Part shown: one piece after another, positions 8,406 to 16,257 of the stretch
Numbering within the stretch: the stretch's first letter is position 1
Layout: every line of letters begins with the position of its first letter
From: UBA6059 sp965227155
GTDB taxonomy: Bacteria > Bacteroidota > Bacteroidia > Cytophagales > Cyclobacteriaceae
Length of the DNA: 64,000 nt
Reading direction: 5' to 3'
Assembly (NCBI GenBank): GCA_965227155.1
Contig: OZ245731.1
Span: forward strand, 2,542,001 to 2,606,000
Notes under the pieces: generated by a model
What the model was told of the DNA's origin: nothing
Seen by the model: the letters and a program-made list of their open reading frames with translations, nothing else
Databases searched by the model: none
Translations under genes and position numbers: made by a program

Positions 8406-9137
8406 CTAAAGTAAGGCTGGTTGAGTTTCGATGAGTTCTTGCAAGCTTTGGTTGATGTTGATTAGGTCGCTGTACAATTCTAGTTCAACTTTCGACTGGA
8501 TATTTCTAATTACAATGTGGATTTCAATTAATTGATCACTAAGAAATGCCTGAGCATCTATAGGTAGGGTTTTTCTGGTATCACCTTTATACATTTCCAT
8601 GATATTGAAAACTTCCATTTGCACAAAAGCATCAGCATAATGATTAAATATATACGGTTCGTAAAATTCCTGAATAAATTCATTGGACATACCTTCCCGG
8701 ATAGTCACATCCTCAGATCGTTCATAGTATTGTTGTAACAATAAGCTCAAATCATCCGGTAGCAAATCCAGCTTACCGGAGTTGAGCAGCGCATCTATGC
8801 CACTGCGGTAGCCATTGAAGTTCATTTCCACAGCCAGTATACCGAGGCTGTTTGTAGCCAGATGTACATCCACTGTTTGCTGCTTGAAGCTTTGGATCAA
8901 TTGGTCGGTTCGTTTGATTACCTCCGCCTTATGCTTATACAAAGAATCTAATTGTGATTTGTCATCTTCCAGATTGGAGAGGATATGCGCCAGGTAGACC
9001 TTCTTTTCTTTGCTGGCTTTTCGATCTTCATTCCAGTTGTCTACAACGAAGGCCCCATATATGCCTACAATAAGTACTATAACCTCAAAAAGATATTCGG
9101 GCCATTTCCGAGAAAGCGTGGAGAGAAGGCGTTTCAT
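8406..9137 (-). CDS. DUF6090-type membrane-anchored protein (second gene of triplet)
   Basis: The 243-residue protein starts MKRLLSTLSRKWPEYLFE, then has a membrane segment (VIVLIVGIYGAFVV) and the DNWNEDRK motif. A long helical, mainly charged extracytoplasmic part follows. Its start overlaps the stop of the upstream paralogue by 4 bases (ATGA). Outside the first ~45 residues it shares little obvious sequence with its neighbours. A fragment matching its first 16 codons lies at 10098-10143, cut off by a repeat element. Confidence 0.75.
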   Translation of the reverse strand: MKRLLSTLSRKWPEYLFEVIVLIVGIYGAFVVDNWNEDRKASKEKKVYLAHILSNLEDDKSQLDSLYKHKAEVIKRTDQLIQSFKQQTVDVHLATNSLGILAVEMNFNGYRSGIDALLNSGKLDLLPDDLSLLLQQYYERSEDVTIREGMSNEFIQEFYEPYIFNHYADAFVQMEVFNIMEMYKGDTRKTLPIDAQAFLSDQLIEIHIVIRNIQSKVELELYSDLININQSLQELIETQPALL

Positions 9138-9895
9138 TCTATTTCATTTGTAATGAGCTCAATAATTATCTCAATTCTATTTCTAATCGCATCAGATTCG
9201 ATCTGACAGACAGTATTAATTGTAATAGCATTAGTCAGAATGCTTTCTAGTTTTGGGTTCTTCAAGAAATCCTGAGCATCAACTGGCCTTGTGGGCTTTT
9301 TTACTATTTTGTCATTTGTCGCTACATGTCCGATCCAATACTGTTCATCGTAAAAAGTTTCATCGGTCCAGATTGAATAATCCATCCCTCGACCTACCCC
9401 AGTCTCTATAAAGAAAGGTAGAATGATATTTCGATAGGTATTGATATACTCATATTCCACTTCTTTTAACTGATGAAGATAGGATGGCCAGGTTGACAAG
9501 AAATGCTTCAATTTCTCATTTTCAATCAAATGAATATCGCCAGATTCCATCAACTTGTGATCAATTGGATCAAATGTGGTCGTATAAAATAGTGGACTAA
9601 CCTTTATATATACTGAGTCTATAGGGATGTTCTGTGGATTATCAATATATAATACAGCTTGTTGAGCATAGGATATAATCAAATTTCTAAGTCTAATTCT
9701 TGAATCAAGTTGAATTAAATCTGATTCAAAATCTTCTAATAGCCGAGTCAAAACCTTTTGTTCTCTTATCTTATCTTTTCGATCTTCATTCCATCTCTCC
9801 ACTGCAAACGCCCCGTAGATACCAATGATCAGTACCAGAATTTCAAGGAAGTACTTATACCATTCCTCTTTAATATGTTTGATTAAATTTTTCAT
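9134..9895 (-). CDS. DUF6090-type membrane-anchored protein (first gene of triplet)
   Basis: The 253-residue protein starts MKNLIKHIKEEWYKYFLE, followed by the membrane segment ILVLIIGIYGAFAV and ERWNEDRKDK, as in the two genes downstream. The rest is predicted helical and periplasmic. Starts at 9904 and 9901 are also possible, but 9895 aligns best with the paralogues. Directly upstream lie a short palindrome, a fragment of another DUF6090 gene and a repeat element, so the 5' flank looks rearranged. No function is known. Confidence 0.72.
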   Translation of the reverse strand: MKNLIKHIKEEWYKYFLEILVLIIGIYGAFAVERWNEDRKDKIREQKVLTRLLEDFESDLIQLDSRIRLRNLIISYAQQAVLYIDNPQNIPIDSVYIKVSPLFYTTTFDPIDHKLMESGDIHLIENEKLKHFLSTWPSYLHQLKEVEYEYINTYRNIILPFFIETGVGRGMDYSIWTDETFYDEQYWIGHVATNDKIVKKPTRPVDAQDFLKNPKLESILTNAITINTVCQIESDAIRNRIEIIIELITNEIE

Positions 9896-9917
9896 GATCA
9901 TCATTGAATTTCGGGCC

Positions 9918-9935
9918 TCCTGATAGTTATCAGGA
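9918..9935. repeat. Short palindrome (REP-like)
   Basis: TCCTGAT and ATCAGGA pair around a 4-base loop. The palindrome lies exactly where the DUF6090 fragment at 9937-9966 loses similarity to its intact paralogues, suggesting an insertion or a recombination scar. Confidence 0.5.
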
Positions 9936-9936
9936 T

Positions 9937-9966
9937 TTGGGAGAGGGTGGTGAGGAGACGTTTCAT
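9937..9966 (-). pseudogene. 5' stub of a DUF6090 gene (10 codons)
   Basis: Read on the minus strand from 9966, the codons give MKRLLTTLSQ, close to the MKRLLSTLSRK start of the intact copy at 8406-9137. Similarity stops at a small palindrome, and the frame ends after 21 codons. Its ATG lies 2 bp from the edge of a repeat element, the same geometry as at the intact copies. Confidence 0.55.
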
Positions 9967-9968
9967 TT

Positions 9969-10097
9969 TGTCTGAATCACGGATTTGTTGCCTGCCTGCC
10001 GGCAAGGCAGGGATTTAAGGATTACGCTGATTTATTGGCAGAAGATAACTCAAATCTGTGTATATCCTTTCATCTTAGTTCATCCGTGTTTCAGACA
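9969..10097. repeat. TIR repeat element, short form with embedded palindrome
   Basis: The ends are inverted copies: TGTCTGAATCACGGATT on the left and, read in reverse, TGTCTGAAACACGGATG on the right. Internal ends (AAATCTGTGT near the right end) match those of the GxxExxY-bearing element at 15478-15932, so this looks like a non-coding deletion derivative. A GC-rich palindrome, CCTGCC-TGCCGGCA-AGGCAGG, sits at about 9991-10011. The element is flanked on both sides by DUF6090 5' coding fragments. Confidence 0.65.
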
Positions 10098-10143
10098 GAT
10101 ATTCAGGCCATTTTGAATTTAGTGTTTTAAAAAGTCTTTTCAT
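10098..10143 (-). pseudogene. 5' stub of a DUF6090 gene cut by a repeat element
   Basis: From the ATG at 10143 the minus strand reads MKRLFKTLNSKWPEYL, matching 12 of the first 16 residues of the intact copy at 8406-9137. Inside codon 16 the sequence passes directly into the terminal inverted repeat of the element at 9969-10097. The remainder of the gene is missing. Confidence 0.7.
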
Positions 10144-10154
10144 ATCATTCTACT

Positions 10155-10180
10155 CTTGTCAGGCTGAGCTTGTCGAAGAC
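10155..10180. repeat. Dispersed-repeat-like sequence
   Basis: GTCAGGCTGAGCTTGTCGAA resembles a short repeat that, from memory, recurs between genes in many Bacteroidota genomes. A genome-wide count would decide; only one copy is seen in this window. Confidence 0.4.
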
Positions 10181-10186
10181 TAGTCG

Positions 10187-10675
10187 CTATTGTACTTTTT
10201 TGATCATAGTCATTTCGAAGAATTGAGTCTCGCCATCATATCCGGTCATTTTGTATGCACCGTCTTCTGTTATTTCAGTAACGAACATGATGCTTTCATT
10301 CCTTTTGTTGATGATTTTACCCTCTTCAATGCTTAGCCTGGATTCCCGTGCTACTCTATGTCCCCTATAGGTGGAGGAAACTATTGTGCTGTCATTTTCC
10401 AGTTGCCAAATCTGTATTTCTTTAAAGAGCACCTGATCCGGCTTGTCTTTGATAAGTGCTTCTTGCTCGATCAACAATATTTGTCCGTCAAGTTTTGGCG
10501 TAATGCTGCATCGTTGCACGAAATAGTTGGTATGGTCTGAATGTTCGTGCCACCCTTCGCCTTCCCATTGCCCCATAATGGCTTGCAGGTTATCGGCGAT
10601 GCTTTGACCTTTTATTTGCTCAATAGAAATCAATAGTAGTATTGATAAAAAGGAGACAAATGATATTCGATGCAT
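10187..10675 (-). CDS. Secreted DUF1579-like / lipocalin-like protein
   Basis: The 162-residue protein has an N-terminal signal peptide (about MHRISFVSFLSILLLISIEQIKG). The mature part starts with IMGQWEGEGW, then alternating strands ending in YKMTGYDGETQFFEMTMI. This 'G-x-W-x-G' opening and length are like small calycin-type DUF1579 proteins. It starts 7 bases after the channel-like gene upstream on the same strand, so the two are probably co-transcribed. The ligand and role are unknown. Confidence 0.6.
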   Translation of the reverse strand: MHRISFVSFLSILLLISIEQIKGQSIADNLQAIMGQWEGEGWHEHSDHTNYFVQRCSITPKLDGQILLIEQEALIKDKPDQVLFKEIQIWQLENDSTIVSSTYRGHRVARESRLSIEEGKIINKRNESIMFVTEITEDGAYKMTGYDGETQFFEMTMIKKVQ

Positions 10676-10682
10676 GATTTTA

Positions 10683-12533
10683 TTATTTCAATAGTTGAGA
10701 AATCAGGGAAACACTAAATATGGTCAACATGAACCAGCCGACAAAACCCTGGATGATAGCAAGGTACCTTGGTAACCCTTTGATTGGTATCTCTCCAAAG
10801 CCAAGGGTAGTAAAGGTGTTAATGGAAAGCATCACCGCATTGAGTATTTTGATCAACATGTCGTACGTAAGGGCTATAAGGAATGCACAAATCACCAGTG
10901 AGGTTTTTAGCCAGCGGCCTTTTTTGGGTATATCTGCCCATGTGCCTTTAAGTACATCGGTTTTGGATAGCAGCCAGCTGGAAAATTTTACACCCGATAT
11001 TGACCATTTGTACAAGGGCAGGGCAGTAGCATAAAAGAATCGTGGTACTGTTTTTACATGTTGATTCAGGTAGTCTCTGAATTCATGAAAAGGCACTAGC
11101 TCCTTTTCTTTTTCTTCCATATATACCTCATGTACACCTTCTTTTCTGTTTAGGTACTTCAGGAAAAACCGATAACGGTTCATAATGCGGGTGCGGCCTT
11201 GTGCATCCCATGTATTGGGGAAAAACAAATATATAAGGGCAAAAAGTAAAATGACATAAACGGATATCACTATTGCTTTGGCAGGATCGGTTCCATAGTC
11301 TACAAAGAACCTCAGGAACTGATTTATCTTCCATTTGAAATAGGTTCTGAAAGTAGGGTCTTGCTTGTACTGATAGCCAAGTCTTGCAGTTTCAAGATCT
11401 TTTAGATCTATAAATACCGCATTGGCCTGGTCATTGTCATATTTTGCCTTGAAGTGGTTGTAAAGTCTGCCGCGCATAGACATTTCTCCCAGAAAGGAGA
11501 CTGGGTCTTCGATTCTAACTGAATCATAATATTGCAGCATAAAAGCATGCTTAAAGCGGTTTTCGGTCATGTAAGCCAGATCTGTTGAAAACAGTCTGGA
11601 TATATAAGGTCCAAATCCCGTATCTGAAATAAGTGATCCTTTAAGTTGTTGCCAGCCAATATTACCTGTAATGGGGATTTCTAATGCGATATTAAAAAAG
11701 ACAAAGTTTTCAAATATGTTTCTTCTAAACTGAAGCCTATTGAGTCCATAAAACTCATATAGCTGTAATTCGGTGTAATTTTTAAAAGTATTATCCTGGA
11801 ATTGAACCCACTGCCCGCTTTGTATATTGATATAATTAGGAGCGATATTGTCAAAATAATTATTATCGATAAAAACCCGCTGTGCTTTGTCAATTGAAGT
11901 TGAAAAGGTCCAGTTCCCAACATACTTATCTATCCGAAATTTATTTGATTTTATAGTGATGCAACTTTTATTGTATTTTTCTACCGAGGTTGAGACCAGG
12001 GAGAAATCATTTAAAATGAGGTTGTTTTTAAATTCAAGTGTATTGAGATTCTGAAAGGATTCAATCTCAATTGGTATTTTATACTCTTCATTAATAATTC
12101 TCAAGTGATTATTAATACGTGAATTGTAAATACCTATTGATGAGCATTTCTGAAAATCGAGGATGCCATTAAATCGAATTTTATACCATACCCCACTTAT
12201 ACTGGTTAGTAGCTTACCGTTCAATGTGTCAGGCTCTGGAAAATTGGAGATGAAATGCACATTACTCAGGTACAAGCGTTTGTCGATCTTAATGGTATCT
12301 ACCGCCTGGCTGGTCCAAACTGAGTCATCTTTCTGATAATATATTTTAAAGCGTTGATCTGTGGCCGGATTAAATTGAATAATAGCATCAGCATACTCAA
12401 AAATACTGTCTTCTTCTTGCTGAATAAGGTTTAGAAATTCTGAGTAGGAATGGTATTTAAAGGTGGCTTCTTCCTTTGCAAATAATTGACTTGAAAACAA
12501 GATTGATAAAAGAAAAGCAAGCCAATATTTCAT
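10683..12533 (-). CDS. Predicted K+-channel-type protein with beta-helix-like ectodomain
   Basis: The 616-residue protein has a signal peptide (MKYWLAFLLSILFSSQLFA) and about 330 extracytoplasmic residues with repeated N/F/I-rich strands such as VFIDNNYFDN, VQFQDNTFKN and LQFRRNIFEN, suggesting a short right-handed beta-helix. A first membrane segment lies near IVISVYVILLFALIYLFF. The C-terminal ~70 residues form a TM-pore-TM unit with INTFTTLGFGEIP, close to the TVGYG potassium filter. I chose the ATG at 12533 over a TTG two codons upstream. It is the likely first gene of an operon with the DUF1579-like gene. The ion selectivity and gating ligand are inferred. Confidence 0.72.
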   Translation of the reverse strand: MKYWLAFLLSILFSSQLFAKEEATFKYHSYSEFLNLIQQEEDSIFEYADAIIQFNPATDQRFKIYYQKDDSVWTSQAVDTIKIDKRLYLSNVHFISNFPEPDTLNGKLLTSISGVWYKIRFNGILDFQKCSSIGIYNSRINNHLRIINEEYKIPIEIESFQNLNTLEFKNNLILNDFSLVSTSVEKYNKSCITIKSNKFRIDKYVGNWTFSTSIDKAQRVFIDNNYFDNIAPNYINIQSGQWVQFQDNTFKNYTELQLYEFYGLNRLQFRRNIFENFVFFNIALEIPITGNIGWQQLKGSLISDTGFGPYISRLFSTDLAYMTENRFKHAFMLQYYDSVRIEDPVSFLGEMSMRGRLYNHFKAKYDNDQANAVFIDLKDLETARLGYQYKQDPTFRTYFKWKINQFLRFFVDYGTDPAKAIVISVYVILLFALIYLFFPNTWDAQGRTRIMNRYRFFLKYLNRKEGVHEVYMEEKEKELVPFHEFRDYLNQHVKTVPRFFYATALPLYKWSISGVKFSSWLLSKTDVLKGTWADIPKKGRWLKTSLVICAFLIALTYDMLIKILNAVMLSINTFTTLGFGEIPIKGLPRYLAIIQGFVGWFMLTIFSVSLISQLLK

Positions 12534-12747
12534 GGGCAACTAGGTTGGTTCTGTTAATATAATAAGGATATTTTAATGAGCTATCGCCTTAGATGTTAAT
12601 CATGTAATACTCGTAGCTGGCAAAAATATTGGATGATATGGAAAAGCGGTGTTTCTTAAAAGTAGAAGATATGCAGGAGAGTGATTTAACAGGTAAGTAA
12701 CCAGCCCAGTCTACCCTTTTAGAGATTTATTAAGTTTAGAGAGACCG

Positions 12748-13638
12748 TCAAATATTGCTTTTTAGTTCAGATTTCTCACCTGCCATTACCTTAAAAGGTA
12801 GTCTGTTTTCTTTTGGTGGAAACTGGCAAGTGGTATAGGCTGAAAAGCTGCAAGGTGGATTAAAGGCATAGTTAAAGTCAACAATAGCATACCCATCTAC
12901 GGGCTTTCTTATTCTCAAGTATCGGCCTGCACCATACGTTTCATCTGCTGAAGTCTCATCGGCAAACATGATGAAGCCACCTTCTTCCATAAGCAACTCA
13001 TGTGTTTCACCATCATGCTCAAAAGCAACAGTGCCAATAAATTTCACCTCTTCATTAAATCCAAATACTGTCGGTACACTTATTACTTTAGGTTCCTCAA
13101 ATCGGTTGATCCTACCCACATAAATGAACTCATCAGTGGGCTCGAACACTTCAAATCCTTTAAACTGTGCTAAAGCTGCACTATTTTCATCCTGTATGCG
13201 AAGAAAATACCTACCACCGTGGATCGCGACAAACCAAGTTAGGTTATTGTAAGAAAGCATTTCTGAAAAACCTGAATAGCCTAAAGGCATAGCATAACTG
13301 GTGATTTCTTCGCCCTTTTTATTTGTAGCCGTTACACTATCAGCTGCGGTGAAAACCAATGTGCTATCGTTAAACGTATAGGATCCTATAAAATCAGGCG
13401 TATCCTCTACGTTAAGGCTAAATGTATTATCAGGATGTGCACCAAAAGTAAATATGGAATCCTGCATTAGTTCTTCCATGGCTATCAGTTTAAGAAAAAA
13501 CATTCGAGCATCGCCACGCATTTCTGATATTTTATTAAACCGCTGTAGGTATTCTTCATCGATTTTGGGTTTTTTTGGCTCGTTACCACAGCCTGCCAAA
13601 ATCAAAACAATAAAGGACGGGATAATAAAAGCTTTCAT
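12748..13638 (-). CDS. DUF1684-family lipoprotein
   Basis: From the ATG at 13638 the protein begins MKAFIIPSFIVLILAGCG, a lipoprotein signal with Cys at about 17. The body matches the DUF1684 family: an FTFGAHPDNTFSL region and the diagnostic C-terminal DFNYAFNPPCSFSAY followed by CQFPPKENRLPF and AGEK. Length is about 296 residues. The biochemical role is unknown. A longer frame starting at 13773 has an implausible N-terminus. It lies inside the DUF6090 island with no clear operon partner. Confidence 0.8.
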   Translation of the reverse strand: MKAFIIPSFIVLILAGCGNEPKKPKIDEEYLQRFNKISEMRGDARMFFLKLIAMEELMQDSIFTFGAHPDNTFSLNVEDTPDFIGSYTFNDSTLVFTAADSVTATNKKGEEITSYAMPLGYSGFSEMLSYNNLTWFVAIHGGRYFLRIQDENSAALAQFKGFEVFEPTDEFIYVGRINRFEEPKVISVPTVFGFNEEVKFIGTVAFEHDGETHELLMEEGGFIMFADETSADETYGAGRYLRIRKPVDGYAIVDFNYAFNPPCSFSAYTTCQFPPKENRLPFKVMAGEKSELKSNI

Positions 13639-13820
13639 AAAATTGGATTGGTGATAGAAATGCTTAAAAAATTTAATATAATAATAATTGGGTAGCTCTC
13701 CTATAGGCATGAATGTAAGGCATGCATTAGAAGCAATTAACCAGCCAAATATATGTGGATGATAATTTTTCAATTGAGAGCATATATTTTTAAATGTCAG
13801 AAAAAATTTGGTCAGGATTA

Positions 13821-14582
13821 TTAATAATTATTCATCAGTTCATACTGTATCGTGCGTTGAATAGAATCAGCCAATGGCAAATAATCCATTTGTTTCATGA
13901 TAATCTCTACCTGTGTATAATACGAATTATGCATTAGTAGATTTATTAACTCCTTATCTGCAAGAAGGCGCGGAATATTGATGCGGACACCTTTATTTGC
14001 TTGATAAGGATCGCTGATAAAATGCTGAGATGCCGGGGTTTTGCTAATTAGAGAAGAGGCTCTGGCTTCTATTTTTTTGAGGTCCGTATCATATTTTGAT
14101 GTAATCCTGACATTGTTTTCTACGCGGGACTTGTAGGTGGCAAGGTTGGTTTTAATAGCGTTGGATTTTATAAGATTTAGTTTGCCGGCACTCAATACTT
14201 CATTATAAGTTGGAAATACTGGGGTGTAGTCAAGAATATAGCCTGAGGTGATCAACCAATGGGCTAGTAACTCATGATCCACACTATCGCTGGGATCTTC
14301 AATAAATAGCAATATTGAGTCCACATGATTTTTTCTTGATTGAAGAAAATTAATGGCGACATTGAACCCGCTAATGTCTTCTTCGATATCTAAAGCAAGG
14401 TTTTGGAGTATTTCTCTGCTTTTTTGTTTATTGATTCTGTTTTCATTCCAGTCATCAATCTGTATAGCGATTAATATACCTATAACCACTAGTATGATTT
14501 CACCTAATGCATATAAAAGATAGGTTGTGGTTTTGTTTCGGGATAACAACTTTCTTCGGATTTTTCGGAGGAGGAAGAGCAT
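13821..14582 (-). CDS. DUF6090 family protein (MLFLLRKIRRK subgroup)
   Basis: The 253-residue protein begins MLFLLRKIRRKLL, then has one membrane segment (LLYALGEIILVVIGILIAI) and the family motif QIDDWNENR. The ~200-residue remainder is charged and helical and should be periplasmic. Its ATG lies 2 bp from the terminal repeat of the element at 14585-14706. The first ~35 bases of coding sequence are identical to those of the copies at 14732 and 16999, after which the DNA diverges. Function is unknown. Confidence 0.8.
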   Translation of the reverse strand: MLFLLRKIRRKLLSRNKTTTYLLYALGEIILVVIGILIAIQIDDWNENRINKQKSREILQNLALDIEEDISGFNVAINFLQSRKNHVDSILLFIEDPSDSVDHELLAHWLITSGYILDYTPVFPTYNEVLSAGKLNLIKSNAIKTNLATYKSRVENNVRITSKYDTDLKKIEARASSLISKTPASQHFISDPYQANKGVRINIPRLLADKELINLLMHNSYYTQVEIIMKQMDYLPLADSIQRTIQYELMNNY

Positions 14583-14584
14583 AA

Positions 14585-14706
14585 TGTCTGAATCGGGGAT
14601 TTTAGGTCTGCGTGCCGCAGACAGGTATGTAGTGATTTTATTGAATTCGTTTGAAAATAGTTAAATCTGTGTTCATCCCATTGTCTGCTCAATCCGTGTT
14701 TCTGAC
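14585..14706. repeat. TIR repeat element, short form with embedded hairpin
   Basis: The left end is TGTCTGAATCGGGGATTTT and the right end, reversed, is GTCAGAAACACGGATTG. Near the right end AAATCTGTGTTCATC matches the right end of the GxxExxY element. A perfect hairpin, GTCTGCG-TGC-CGCAGAC, lies at 14606-14622, at about the place where the element at 9969 holds a different palindrome. It lies directly upstream of the DUF6090 gene starting at 14582. Confidence 0.65.
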
Positions 14707-14731
14707 TTTTTAACGTTAGAGAATGAGTACA

Positions 14732-15475
14732 TTATTTATTCAATTCATTGAGCAAAAGATTGTTTACCCTTCTTTGATAAGGGACAAAATAACGAAAGTA
14801 GGCAAGCTCTGCGCGGGCTCTAATACGCATATCATCAAGCAACTTTAGAAACTCAGGTTTCTGCAGTAGATCGGGCGGAAACTTTTCACGAATATACCTC
14901 TTGCCATTATTCTCTTCTATAAATGGGTCACCCTGAAAATCGAATAATTTCTCAGTCTGTGCTCTATAGTCTTGCTCATAATAAGAGATGAAGTCTTTGT
15001 TTCTGGGATATTCAAAATCATAAAGGGTGATTAACTCTTTGCGTAGTGAATCATTTTTGATTTTATCAACTCCAGTTGCCTTCAGTGCTTCGTAAGGTCC
15101 GGAGTTATATTGGTAAACAATCCCAATCGCCAGATTATAAGAGCTAAATCCTGCTTTATTATAGGTGGAATCAATATATACAGCCTTCTTTTGGATATGG
15201 GAAAGTGTAGTCTCAATGGCTGAGTCGAGTCTTTCAAGTCTTCGGATATTGTTCTCGAAATAAATAATGTCATTTTCGAGCGCCAATTGGATTTCAGATA
15301 GCATTTTATGCTCAAATTTTCTTTCTTTTTTTTCTTCATTCCAATTATCAATACTTACCGCAATCAATATCCCGATTACCACCAGAAAGATTTCACCAAT
15401 GGCATATAGAAGATATGTAGTGACTCTATTTTTCATAAGTAGTTTACGGCGGATTTTTCGGAGGAGGAAGAGCAT
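14732..15475 (-). CDS. DUF6090 family protein (MLFLLRKIRRK subgroup)
   Basis: The 247-residue protein has a basic N-terminus, one membrane segment (YLLYAIGEIFLVVIGILIAV) and SIDNWNE, then a long charged helical part. Residues 1-47 are identical to those of the copy at 16999-17745, and the corresponding 140 bases differ at a single position. The rest of the two proteins shows no evident similarity. The ATG at 15475 lies 2 bp from the GxxExxY-bearing TIR element. The role is unknown; a one-TM sensor or adaptor is only a guess. Confidence 0.8.
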   Translation of the reverse strand: MLFLLRKIRRKLLMKNRVTTYLLYAIGEIFLVVIGILIAVSIDNWNEEKKERKFEHKMLSEIQLALENDIIYFENNIRRLERLDSAIETTLSHIQKKAVYIDSTYNKAGFSSYNLAIGIVYQYNSGPYEALKATGVDKIKNDSLRKELITLYDFEYPRNKDFISYYEQDYRAQTEKLFDFQGDPFIEENNGKRYIREKFPPDLLQKPEFLKLLDDMRIRARAELAYFRYFVPYQRRVNNLLLNELNK

Positions 15476-15477
15476 AA

Positions 15478-15932
15478 TGTCTGAATCACGGATTTTACTG
15501 ATTTATGGATTTCACTGATTTGTGAGTACCAATCTTTTGAATGTAAGACTTTTTGATCCAAAGTTGATTAGTAAACCTACCTCTAATCTGTAAGCCTTAA
15601 GGTAATTAAGCGCTTGTGCCAAATGTACATCTTCGAGTTCCTTTATAGCTTTGATCTCAACCAAAATTTTCCCTTCCACCACAAAATCGGCCCTCCTTGT
15701 ACCAATTGGTTCTTTTAGTTCCTTATAGAATATATCCTGCTCGATTTCCCTTGCAAACTCAAGGTTTCTTTGACTCATTTCATAAGCTAAGGCACGTTGA
15801 TAGATTACCTCTTGGAAGCCATTGCCTAGAAATGAATGAACATCGAACGCCGACCCAATAATTTGTTTTGTAATGTCACTATGCAATAAATCTGTGTTCA
15901 TCTAATAATCGGTTTCATCTGTGATTCTGACA
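15478..15932. mobile_element. TIR-bounded element carrying a GxxExxY gene
   Basis: The left end TGTCTGAATCACGGAT and the reversed right end TGTCAGAATCACAGAT are inverted repeats matching at 14 of 16 positions. The 455-bp interior is almost filled by the GxxExxY gene. Three shorter elements nearby share both ends but lack the gene. On the minus strand the element follows a 5' DUF6090 stub and precedes an intact DUF6090 ATG. I see no transposase, so mobility is inferred. Confidence 0.65.
15512..15901 (-). CDS. GxxExxY protein (PD-(D/E)XK nuclease superfamily)
   Basis: The 129-residue protein has GNGFQEVIYQRALAYEM with the naming motif GFQEVIY near residues 27-33. RRADFVVEGKILVEIKA follows at about 73-90 and gives the D...ExK pattern of PD-(D/E)XK-type nucleases. 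The C-terminal LAQALNYLKAY...LGLLINFG-like stretch is also typical. The physiological role of the family is not established. The gene fills a TIR-bounded element, so it may promote movement or recombination of that element. Confidence 0.85.
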   Translation of the reverse strand: MNTDLLHSDITKQIIGSAFDVHSFLGNGFQEVIYQRALAYEMSQRNLEFAREIEQDIFYKELKEPIGTRRADFVVEGKILVEIKAIKELEDVHLAQALNYLKAYRLEVGLLINFGSKSLTFKRLVLTNQ

Positions 15933-15941
15933 TTTTATATG

Positions 15942-15977
15942 GAGAAGGAAGAGCAATTTGATTCGAAGATTTGAAGA
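15942..15977 (-). pseudogene. 5' stub of a TTG-start DUF6090 gene
   Basis: From TTG at 15956 the minus strand reads MLFLL and then loses similarity 9 bases before the TIR element begins. The 21 bases upstream match those upstream of the TTG-start copy at 16892 at 16 positions, so this is a remnant of that gene type and its leader. Confidence 0.5.
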
Positions 15978-16164
15978 TTGAAGAATTCTTTGGATTGAAT
16001 ATAGTGAAAAATAGCATGTCAATCCGGTATTGATCAGTGACCTAGATACCTTGAAGTGAATTCAGAATAATTAGGAATGGACAGACCAGAAAGAAATATT
16101 TAAATGATTAGGCATTATGGATTTAGTGTAATAATGCAAGTTTGATTAGTTACCATAATCAGGT

Positions 16165-16257
16165 TCATTGTAGAAGATTCTTTTGCATTTCTAGTTTAAG
16201 CTGCTGATTTTTTTGCAAGGTTGTGGTTACCATATCACGTAATAAGATGATTTTTAC
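16165..16257 (-). pseudogene. Out-of-frame C-terminal end of the adjacent DUF6090 gene
   Basis: The gene at 16254-16892 stops at residue 212, shorter than its ~250-residue paralogues. A shift of frame at the G of its last sense codon opens 30 further codons (from VKIILLRDMVTTTLQ to LEMQKNLLQ), ending with TGA at 16165-16167. The resulting length would be normal. A one-base change in the A-rich stretch around 16251-16256 would explain it. Confidence 0.6.

Noticed and set aside
15478..15932. Classic insertion sequence with transposase
   Set aside because: The only gene is a 129-residue GxxExxY protein; no DDE, HUH or serine/tyrosine recombinase motif is present.
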